From contig JAADEM010000115.1 of NCBI GenBank assembly GCA_013153405.1, positions 1 through 47,713 of the forward strand: a stretch of DNA of 47,713 nt, read 5' to 3'. The stretch is from Chlorobiota bacterium (GTDB taxonomy: Bacteria > Bacteroidota > Bacteroidia > Bacteroidales > Marinilabiliaceae). Below are positions 17,595-24,426 of this stretch, piece after piece; the first letter of the stretch is position 1, and each line of letters begins with the position of its first letter. The position numbers and the translations under genes were made by a program. The notes below the pieces were generated by a model, which saw only the letters and a list, made by a program, of their open reading frames with translations, searched no databases and was not told the origin of the DNA.

Positions 17595-17605
17595 AAAACA
17601 TCATC

Positions 17606-18970
17606 ATGGAAGAAAACAAGTCGAATATAAAAAACACAAGACGTGATTTTATAAAAAAGTCGGCAATGGGAGCGGCCGGAATAACGATCGGAGCAATGGG
17701 TTTTCCAGCCAAAAGCTACGCCCGTATCATAGGTGCCAACGACAGGATGAACGTCGCACTTATCGGCCTTGGCCGCCGATACGGTGCATACCTCCCTCCC
17801 ATCGGAAACAAAGACAACAACGTCAATCTTAAATATATTTGCGATGTAATGGACAGCCAGCTTGAGAATGCATCAGAGAATATAAAAAAAAGGCTGGGAA
17901 TTAAACCTAAGCCTGAAAAGGACATGATGAAAATTTTTGACGACAACGAAGTTGATGCTGTCTTTATTGCTACCCCCGACCACTGGCATACTCCTGCAGC
18001 TATTATGGCACTTCAGAGAGGCAAGCACGTGTACGTTGAAAAGCCCATAAGCCACAATCCTTACGAAGGAGAACTTCTGGTTGAAGCAAAAAAAAGATAC
18101 GGCAAAGTGGTCCAGATGGGAAACCAGCAACGCTCTTCTATTGAATCGCAGGAAGTAATTAAAGCAATACATGAAGGCGCCATAGGTAATCCATATCTTG
18201 CCGTGGCTTTTTACACCAACTCAAGAGGCCGCACTCCAAACCAGACAGTTCAGGCACCTCCCAAAGGTCTTGACTGGGAAATGTGGCAGGGGCCTGCCGT
18301 GCACCGTGAATATACTCACGACACCTGGAACTACAACTGGCACTGGTACGGATGGAATTACGGAACTGCCGAAACAGGAAACAACGCCCTTCACGAGCTC
18401 GACATCGCACGCTGGGCACTAAAAGTGGGGATTCCCGATGAAGTTTATGTAGAAGCTAAAAAACAACACTTCCCCGATGACGGATGGGAAATGTATGACA
18501 CAATGGAAGCTACATTCAAATACGGTGACGACAAAATAATTAAGTGGGACGGAAAAAGCCGAAACGGCTACGTCACATACCGCGGAGGAAGAGGAACAAT
18601 AATTTATGGTTCCGAAGGCTCGGTATTCGTGAACAGAGGCGGATACAGAATATTTGACCGCAAAGGCAAGCTCGTAAAGGACAGCTCCGCGGCCACTCAG
18701 GAAGCCGGAACCGCTCTCGGTGGCGGTGGCGATTTATCAACCCGGCATGTAAACAACTTCTTTGATGTTGTAAGAGGCAAATCCACAAAACAAAGCTCAC
18801 CGGTTGAAGAAGGCGTGACCAGTACTCTGCTTTGTCATCTGGCTAATATTTCATACCGTATGGACTCAAAACTGAGATTAAACCGGACAAACGGACACAT
18901 TATGAACAACAACCAGGCAATGCAACTGTGGAGAAGAGAGTACGAAAGCGGTTGGGAACCGAAGATATAA
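17606..18970 (+). CDS. Tat-exported Gfo/Idh/MocA family oxidoreductase
   Basis: The start is set at the ATG at 17606 (454 aa), just after the DUF1080 gene, because it places the twin-arginine motif TRRDFIKK at residues 11-18; a longer in-frame extension would overlap the upstream gene. The nucleotide-binding region is NVALIGLGRRYGAYL (49-63), the family lysine is K146 in VEKP, and IATPDHWHTPAA follows the third strand as in the exported subgroup. The C-terminal domain includes NWHWYGWNYGTAETGNNALHELD. It forms an operon with the tandem DUF1080 gene and is followed by a terminator. A periplasmic sugar oxidoreductase is likely, probably making 3-keto substrates for its partner. Confidence 0.92.
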   Translation: MEENKSNIKNTRRDFIKKSAMGAAGITIGAMGFPAKSYARIIGANDRMNVALIGLGRRYGAYLPPIGNKDNNVNLKYICDVMDSQLENASENIKKRLGIKPKPEKDMMKIFDDNEVDAVFIATPDHWHTPAAIMALQRGKHVYVEKPISHNPYEGELLVEAKKRYGKVVQMGNQQRSSIESQEVIKAIHEGAIGNPYLAVAFYTNSRGRTPNQTVQAPPKGLDWEMWQGPAVHREYTHDTWNYNWHWYGWNYGTAETGNNALHELDIARWALKVGIPDEVYVEAKKQHFPDDGWEMYDTMEATFKYGDDKIIKWDGKSRNGYVTYRGGRGTIIYGSEGSVFVNRGGYRIFDRKGKLVKDSSAATQEAGTALGGGGDLSTRHVNNFFDVVRGKSTKQSSPVEEGVTSTLLCHLANISYRMDSKLRLNRTNGHIMNNNQAMQLWRREYESGWEPKI

Positions 18971-19040
18971 TATCGATATGCTTCCGGCATGTTAAAGATG
19001 TCTAATAATGTAACATCCTGATATCTTTGGCTAAAAGAAC

Positions 19041-19077
19041 AACGAAGCCTGGCTTGAAAACAGGCTTCGTTTCTTTA
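19041..19077 (+). terminator. Rho-independent terminator after the DUF1080-dehydrogenase pair
   Basis: AACGAAGCCTG (19041-19051) pairs perfectly with CAGGCTTCGTT (19061-19071) around a 9-nt loop and is followed by TCTTT. It separates this pair from the next transcription unit, whose -7 box is at 19176. Confidence 0.75.
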
Positions 19078-19175
19078 GGAACGACAACTTTTCAGATATC
19101 CTCTTTTACTTTAATTTGCAATTACCATAAGCTGCCCTATACCGGAAGTACTGAGGTAATATTTACAGAAATTAC

Positions 19176-19183
19176 TACCTTTG
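19176..19183 (+). promoter_or_regulatory. Candidate -7 box for the membrane protein-deacetylase unit
   Basis: TACCTTTG is an exact match to TAnnTTTG and lies 31 nt before the ATG at 19214, downstream of a terminator. The -33 element is not obvious. Confidence 0.5.
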
Positions 19184-19213
19184 GAATAACCAAAAATCAG
19201 CAAACCAGTTATT

Positions 19214-19489
19214 ATGCAAAAAGAAAGAATCTATACTATCTCCCTGTTTTCCTCAATAATTCTGATTTATGCAGGTGTTTTTTTTAAAATCATGCATTAC
19301 CCATTCTCGGATATTCTGCTTTTATCAGGATTAATCTTTACAGCTCTTTTTATTGGAATTGCATTCTTTAACATCATTAATGATTATCGTAAGGCCGCAT
19401 CCGAAAAAATACTTTGGTATACCGGTTTTATTATTTTCCCTGCATTTGCCGGAATTTTGTATTATCTGAGAGAAATAAAAAACAGATGA
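19214..19489 (+). CDS. Small three-helix membrane protein with a GldL-like KIMHYP motif
   Basis: This 91-aa protein has three predicted membrane helices (about 8-24, 33-55 and 67-83). The segment FFKIMHYPFSDILLLSGL resembles the FKIMHWPG motif at the N-terminus of GldL and related small Bacteroidota membrane proteins. No catalytic residues are visible. Evidence that it is real: a matching -7 box upstream, good hydrophobic periodicity, and a 4-bp ATGA overlap with the next gene, which suggests translational coupling. Its role is unknown. Confidence 0.7.
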   Translation: MQKERIYTISLFSSIILIYAGVFFKIMHYPFSDILLLSGLIFTALFIGIAFFNIINDYRKAASEKILWYTGFIIFPAFAGILYYLREIKNR

Positions 19490-20277
19490 AAAATATAATT
19501 TTAACAGTATCATTGTTTATGCTGGCCGGACCGGGTTTCATGGCCAGTGCTCAAAAAAAAATATGGAACGGCAAAGAGTGTGCCGTGGTATTAACATATG
19601 ACGATGCTCTTGATGTTCAGCTCGACAATGTAATTCCTGCCCTTGATAAACGTGGATTAAAAGGAACATTTTACCTGCCCGGAGAAGCTAAAACACTGTA
19701 TACACGACTCAGTGACTGGCGAAAAGCTGCTGCCGAAGGACATGAACTGGGAAACCATACGATGTTCCATCCCTGTCATGGTAAATCAAAAAAACGCAAA
19801 TGGGTTAAACCAGATTACGACCTTGACAACTACTCGGTAAAAAGAATAACTGATGAATTAATTGCCGGAAATACGCTTTTAAAAGCCATTGACGGTAAAA
19901 CAGAAAGGACTTTTGCATACACCTGTGGTGATACCACTGCAGGAAATGAATCATTTGTAAATGAAGTTAAGAAACTTTTCTCCGGTGCCCGGGGAACACA
20001 ATACGGCCTTAACTATTTCAAGACTTTTGACCTGTATAACATTAAAATATTCGGTGCAAAAGGAAAAACCGGAGAAGAAATGACCGAGCTTGTAAAAAAA
20101 GCGCAAAAAGAGAATGCACTTGTTGTATTCCTGTTTCACGGAGTAGGTGGTGCCTATTTGGTTACAGATACAGAGGAGCATAACAAACTTCTGGACTATC
20201 TTAACGACAACAAAGATAAAATATGGACGGCTCCGATGGTTGAAGTGACTGAATACGTAAAAAAACACAGAAAATAA
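19486..20277 (+). CDS. Exported polysaccharide deacetylase (NodB/CE4-like)
   Basis: The start is taken at 19486 (263 aa), because it begins a good signal peptide ending ASAQ and overlaps the previous stop by 4 bp. The NodB fold is supported by motif 1, VLTYDDALD (with the D-D pair; canonical is TFDDG), motif 2, HELGNHTMFHP (metal histidines in H-T-M-F-H), and a late FLFHGVGG matching the H-containing fifth motif. These enzymes remove N- or O-acetyl groups from polysaccharides using a metal. The substrate is unknown. It is followed by a transporter and a dehydrogenase, so a carbohydrate role fits. Confidence 0.88.
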   Translation: MKNIILTVSLFMLAGPGFMASAQKKIWNGKECAVVLTYDDALDVQLDNVIPALDKRGLKGTFYLPGEAKTLYTRLSDWRKAAAEGHELGNHTMFHPCHGKSKKRKWVKPDYDLDNYSVKRITDELIAGNTLLKAIDGKTERTFAYTCGDTTAGNESFVNEVKKLFSGARGTQYGLNYFKTFDLYNIKIFGAKGKTGEEMTELVKKAQKENALVVFLFHGVGGAYLVTDTEEHNKLLDYLNDNKDKIWTAPMVEVTEYVKKHRK

Positions 20278-20353
20278 CCGGTTCTGTATTTTCATGATTT
20301 TTGCAAAATATAAATTTCGAAATGATTTCACACCCCGACAAACGACTTACCAT

Positions 20354-21691
20354 ATGAAAGAAACCGTAAACCGTTCACGCATCTTTATTGCCAGCTGCCT
20401 GGCACTTCTTGTCACATCCCTGACTTTTGCCATGAGGGCAAAAATTGAAGAGATATTCGGCCCCGTTGAAGACGGAGGTATTTTCGGATTGTCAAAAGAG
20501 ACCATTGGCTGGGCTTTCGGTCCTGCATTCTGGGGATTCACAGTAGCTATGGTTATAGGCGGATTTATTATCGACATTGTAAAAACAAAGACCATTGTGT
20601 GGGCGGCATTTTTTCTTCACCTTATCGGAGCCATTGCTTTTATTATGGCTGATGACAAAACAACCCTTTTTGCTGCTAATGTATTTATTGGTCTGGCAAA
20701 CGGTTCGGTAGAAGCGGCTTTCAATCCCCTTGTAGCAACACTTTTTCCCGATGACAAAACAAAAATGCTGAACCGTTTCCATGTCTGGTTCCCGGGAGGA
20801 ATTGTTATTGGCAGCATACTGGCCTGGCTGATGATGGACACAATGCATCTGAGCTGGCAGATTTACATCGGTGTTCTGTTTATTCCTCTTACACTTTACG
20901 GACTAATGTTCCTGGGGCAGAAAATACCGGAAACAGAAAGAGTAACAAGCGGCATTTCATATAAGGGAATGCTTAATGCCATCGGGGCACCTGTTACTAT
21001 AATTACTGCGATGGCCATAATGTTGTTACTTGCAATAGATGTGATAAAACTGCCTGAAGGCTGGATGTATCTGGCACTTATTGGAGCATTTCTTTTAATT
21101 GCCATCATTGAAGCCAAACTGGTACGTAAGGCAAGTGCACTGTTTCCTTTCATGTTCACTTTTATGCTTCTGACAGCATCAACCGAACTGGTTACCACAC
21201 AATGGATAAATGCTCTGCTTGCCGAAGCCGGAATAAGTCAGATGCTGATACTTGCACTCATAACCGGAATTATGGCCGTAGGTCGATTTTTTGCCGGAAA
21301 CCTGGTACACAAATTGAATCCAGTAGGTGTTCTGCTTTTATCATCCATATTTTCAGCAATCGGAATTTACATGTTAAGCTTTGTTTCAGGAACCGGAATG
21401 GTGATTTTTGCAGCTGTTATGTTTGCTGTGGGAGTTTGTTATTTCTGGCCCACAATGCTCGGTTTTATAGCTGAATACATCCCGGAAAGCGGAGCTTTGG
21501 GACTTTCACTTCTCGGAGGTGCAGGAATGGTATCCGTGGCAATGTTTCTGCCTGTGATGGGTAAAATAATGGAAGAACATGGTGAAAAAGCAGCTTTGCA
21601 AAGTGTAGGTTTGCTGCCGTTGATACTTATTGCCGGATTTACGGTTCTCTACATTATTTTCAAAAACAAAAAACCGGTTAAGCTGGGATAA
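20354..21691 (+). CDS. MFS transporter, probably sugar uptake
   Basis: The start is placed at the ATG at 20354 (445 aa), giving MKETVNRSRIF before the first helix; the longer frame adds a hydrophilic stretch without support. About twelve membrane helices are visible in two halves, with the short loop VWAAFFLH and DDKTK between early helices. The C-terminus is basic (FKNKKPVKLG). MFS members of this type sit beside Gfo/Idh/MocA dehydrogenases and isomerases in Bacteroidota, and uptake of a monosaccharide or keto-sugar is the likely role. It lies 76 bp after the deacetylase and 71 bp before a cytoplasmic Gfo/Idh gene. The substrate is not readable. Confidence 0.85.
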   Translation: MKETVNRSRIFIASCLALLVTSLTFAMRAKIEEIFGPVEDGGIFGLSKETIGWAFGPAFWGFTVAMVIGGFIIDIVKTKTIVWAAFFLHLIGAIAFIMADDKTTLFAANVFIGLANGSVEAAFNPLVATLFPDDKTKMLNRFHVWFPGGIVIGSILAWLMMDTMHLSWQIYIGVLFIPLTLYGLMFLGQKIPETERVTSGISYKGMLNAIGAPVTIITAMAIMLLLAIDVIKLPEGWMYLALIGAFLLIAIIEAKLVRKASALFPFMFTFMLLTASTELVTTQWINALLAEAGISQMLILALITGIMAVGRFFAGNLVHKLNPVGVLLLSSIFSAIGIYMLSFVSGTGMVIFAAVMFAVGVCYFWPTMLGFIAEYIPESGALGLSLLGGAGMVSVAMFLPVMGKIMEEHGEKAALQSVGLLPLILIAGFTVLYIIFKNKKPVKLG

Positions 21692-21726
21692 GAAATTTGT
21701 TCGATTTGTAAAAATCCTACTAACCT

Positions 21727-21761
21727 AGAACTAAAAACTAAGAACCAAGAACCAAAAACAT
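21727..21761 (+). repeat. 7-bp tandem repeat ending one base before a start codon
   Basis: Five degenerate heptamers lie end to end: AGAACTA, AAAACTA, AGAACCA, AGAACCA, AAAACAT. One base then precedes the ATG at 21763. The unit and period differ from the 8-bp arrays in this window, but the position is the same. Confidence 0.75.
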
Positions 21762-21762
21762 A

Positions 21763-22896
21763 ATGAACAGAATAAAATTAGGCATGATAGGAGGAGGCAC
21801 AGGAGCTTTCATTGGTGATGCACATCGCCGTGCCTCAAGAATATGCAACGAATACGAATTGCTTGGTGGCGTATTCGATGTTGATTACGAACGTAGTAAG
21901 GAATTTGCAAAACAGGAAGGCATTTCACCCGAAAGATGTTATCCTGACATCGATAAATTCATTAAAGGAGAACTGGCTCTGCCCGACAATAAACGAATTC
22001 AGGCAGTTTCCATTGTAACTCCAAACCACCTTCATTATCCCTTTGCAAAAAAACTTATTGAAAACGGATTCAACGTGATTTGTGAGAAACCTATGACTAT
22101 GACTGTTGAGCAGGCTGAAGACCTTGCCCGGCTGGTAGAAAAGAATAAGATAGTTTTTGCACTCACCCACACTTATACCGGATATCCGATGGTTCGCCAG
22201 ATGAAAGAGATGATAAAATCAGGAATACTTGGTACAATACAGCGTGTGGACGCTCAGTACTATCAGGGCTGGATAAACAGTCTGATACATGGCAACGAAA
22301 GCCGCATAACCGGTGTCTGGCGTCTGAAACCCGAATATGCCGGAGTAAGCAGCTGTATGGGTGATATTGGTGTTCACGCATTTAATCTGATAGAGTACAC
22401 TACCGGATTAAAAATAAAAAAAGTATTAAGCGACCTTAACTCTGTAAAGGATAATATTGAACTTGACCTTGACGGTACGGTTCTGCTTCGTTTCGACAAT
22501 AACATTAAAGGTGTGATTCGTTCAACACAGGTTGCAGCAGGAGAAGAAAACAATCTTCGCATTGGGGTGTATGGTTCAAAAGCATCGCTGAAGTGGGCAC
22601 AGGAAGACCCGAACTATTTGTATCTTCTAAGTGATACCGAACCAACCAAGGTATTCAAGCCGGCACACACTTACAACTCTGAATTTGCTGAAGCCAGCCA
22701 CGTAATGCCGTCCGGTCATCCCGAGGGAATATACGAAGCACTGGCAAACATTTACAAAGGAGTTGCCAAAGCAATAAAGGGAGAAAAAACATATGACGGT
22801 GAATATCCAACTGTTTACGATGGTGTACGAGGAATGAAATTCGTTCATAGTGTTGTCGCATCAAACAAAAATGGTAATACCTGGGTGGAATTGTAG
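21763..22896 (+). CDS. Cytoplasmic Gfo/Idh/MocA family oxidoreductase
   Basis: This 377-aa protein has no export signal, unlike the other three family members in the window. The N-terminal Rossmann site is LGMIGGGTGAFIGDAHRRA (6-24), with the conserved lysine K109 in CEKPM. The C-terminal domain contains SSCMGDIGVHAFNLIEYTTG, with the histidine usual in the active site of inositol- and sugar-type dehydrogenases. It would act on a sugar or keto-sugar with NAD(P). Its place after the MFS gene suggests it handles the imported product, for example by reducing a 3-keto-sugar. The last link is inference. Confidence 0.92.
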   Translation: MNRIKLGMIGGGTGAFIGDAHRRASRICNEYELLGGVFDVDYERSKEFAKQEGISPERCYPDIDKFIKGELALPDNKRIQAVSIVTPNHLHYPFAKKLIENGFNVICEKPMTMTVEQAEDLARLVEKNKIVFALTHTYTGYPMVRQMKEMIKSGILGTIQRVDAQYYQGWINSLIHGNESRITGVWRLKPEYAGVSSCMGDIGVHAFNLIEYTTGLKIKKVLSDLNSVKDNIELDLDGTVLLRFDNNIKGVIRSTQVAAGEENNLRIGVYGSKASLKWAQEDPNYLYLLSDTEPTKVFKPAHTYNSEFAEASHVMPSGHPEGIYEALANIYKGVAKAIKGEKTYDGEYPTVYDGVRGMKFVHSVVASNKNGNTWVEL

Positions 22897-22931
22897 GTTA
22901 GTTAGTTGGTTTATTATACGATACAAAAAAA

Positions 22932-22955
22932 ACACAACCATTTAACAATGTAACA
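22932..22955 (+). repeat. 8-bp tandem repeat directly abutting the GT2 start codon
   Basis: Three octamers, ACACAACC, ATTTAACA and ATGTAACA, run without a gap into the ATG at 22956. They share unit and period with the arrays at 1223-1270 (minus strand) and 40282-40329. Confidence 0.65.
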
Positions 22956-23873
22956 ATGATCTCAGTAGTAATTCCGGTATACAATGAAGAAGAACTTATC
23001 GATGAATTAATCGAAAGAGTTGCCCGCACACTGAAGTCTATCGGTGAAGACTTCGAAATAATCTGCATTGATGACGGAAGCAAAGACCTGACAGTTAAAA
23101 AACTTTTGGAAAAGAAAAATCAACACAATCGTCTGAAGATAATCTCCCTGTCACGAAATTTCGGACATCAGGCGGCCATTACTGCAGGACTTGAATATGC
23201 CAAAGGTGATTTTGTTGCAATACTCGACGGAGATCTGCAGGACCCGCCAGAAATCATACCGGAAATGTACAAAAAGCTGAAAAACGAAGAATACGATATT
23301 GCCATCGGCTACCGGAAAGAGAGAAATGAAAAGAACATAAAACGAAAACTGATGACCCGTGTTTTTCATTACTTTTTCAGCAGAATAAGTGATCTGGATG
23401 ACATTGAACATACCGGCCATTTCTCGATGATGAACCGCAAAGCGCTCACTGCCCTTTTATCAATGAAAGAGAGAACCAGATATTTACCAGGACTTCGAAG
23501 TTTTATAGGATTCAGACTGGCAAAAATCGAATATGTCAGGCAACCTCGCTCTGCAGGTGAATCAAAAATGAGATTTAATCAGTTGATACGTTTGGCGGCA
23601 GATGCTTTGTTTGCATTTTCACGCATACCCGTCAGGATCTTACTTTATCTCGGACTGGCAGGGGTAATAATATTTCTGATTGCCGGAATATATGTAATTG
23701 TATCAAAAGTGATGGGATGGGCACCAACCGGCTGGTCCTCGACCCTTATAAGCATATATTTTCTCGGTTCGGTACAGCTTACTTTCATGGGAATATTAGG
23801 CGAATACCTGTTTCGTATTTACAAGGAATCCCAAAACAGACCGCTGTATTTTGTGAAGGAGATTTTTGAATAA
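22956..23873 (+). CDS. GT2 polyprenyl-phosphate glycosyltransferase (DPM1/GtrB type)
   Basis: This 305-aa protein has a GT-A domain (1-225). MISVVIPVYNEEE starts the fold, D39-D40 in IDDGS bind the nucleotide, and the metal/acid motif DGDLQDPP is at 91-98. Two membrane helices follow (about 226-250 and 262-287) and then a short cytoplasmic tail (FRIYKESQNRP), the GtrB/PglC-like layout. Members move a hexose from a nucleotide sugar to undecaprenyl phosphate on the cytoplasmic face. The next gene, beyond a repeat cluster, is a GT39-like membrane enzyme that would use such a lipid-linked sugar. Confidence 0.93.
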   Translation: MISVVIPVYNEEELIDELIERVARTLKSIGEDFEIICIDDGSKDLTVKKLLEKKNQHNRLKIISLSRNFGHQAAITAGLEYAKGDFVAILDGDLQDPPEIIPEMYKKLKNEEYDIAIGYRKERNEKNIKRKLMTRVFHYFFSRISDLDDIEHTGHFSMMNRKALTALLSMKERTRYLPGLRSFIGFRLAKIEYVRQPRSAGESKMRFNQLIRLAADALFAFSRIPVRILLYLGLAGVIIFLIAGIYVIVSKVMGWAPTGWSSTLISIYFLGSVQLTFMGILGEYLFRIYKESQNRPLYFVKEIFE

Positions 23874-24426
23874 TTGATAAATTGAGTATTTGAGGAACTG
23901 AGTATGCATTGTACAATTTAAATTTTCGTTGCTCTGCTTTGGAAAAATAAAGGTTTGAAAAGCCCCGTTAGGGGCGGCATATTCTACGAGGATGTCCAAA
24001 AAGTAAAACAACAACGTCATTGCGAGATTTCACCCCAAATTTTGGGGCATAATGAATAAATGACGGAATATCAGCGTCATCGCGATGAGCGCGAGCGAAG
24101 AAGCGATCTCAACCGTGTTAAGATTGCTTCACCCGTCTATTGACGGATTCGCAATGACGCACAAGTCTTGCTGACAATCAGCACCTTAAGCATTTCCGTC
24201 ATTAGTAGGGGGAACGACGAAGCAATCTCTTGATTTTAAACACTTGAGAATCGAGAGATTCCCTGCCTGCGCCGTGCTACGGCAGGCAGGCTTCACTTCG
24301 TTCGGAATGACGACATTTGGACATACTCATGTCAAACAACAAAAATATGCGCCAAAACCCTGAACCTACTCCTTGGGGGAACGTACGGAAATTAATATTT
24401 TAAAACTTTAGCACTGTAAAAAAACA
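23874..24426. repeat. Gene-free repeat cluster B between GT2 and GT39-like genes
   Basis: These 553 bp contain no credible gene. They hold, in reverse order relative to cluster A, a segment at 23916-23959 (match to 1886-1928 inverted), a hairpin repeat at 23958-23987, the inverted-ended element at 23988-24328, and a short piece of the direct repeat at 24330-24358. Two degenerate octamers at 24406-24421 lie just before the next start. Confidence 0.8.
23988..24328. mobile_element. MITE-like element copy B, inverted and enlarged
   Basis: The ends GAGGATGTCCAAA (23988-24000) and TTTGGACATACTC (24316-24328) are inverted copies with one mismatch. In opposite orientation to copy A it carries the same outer arms, but about 180 extra bases sit inside. 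The extra part includes another GTCATCGCGA...GCAATGACG arm pair (about 24078-24160) and a CCCCAAATTTTGGGG palindrome near 24032-24046. It looks like one repeat inserted in another. Confidence 0.65.

Noticed and set aside
17498..17605. N-terminal extension of the Tat dehydrogenase
   Set aside because: It overlaps the end of the DUF1080 gene and would bury the twin-arginine signal 36 residues deeper.
19027..19287. 86-aa plus-strand frame
   Set aside because: It crosses the terminator at 19041 and the promoter at 19176 and overlaps the better-supported 91-aa gene.
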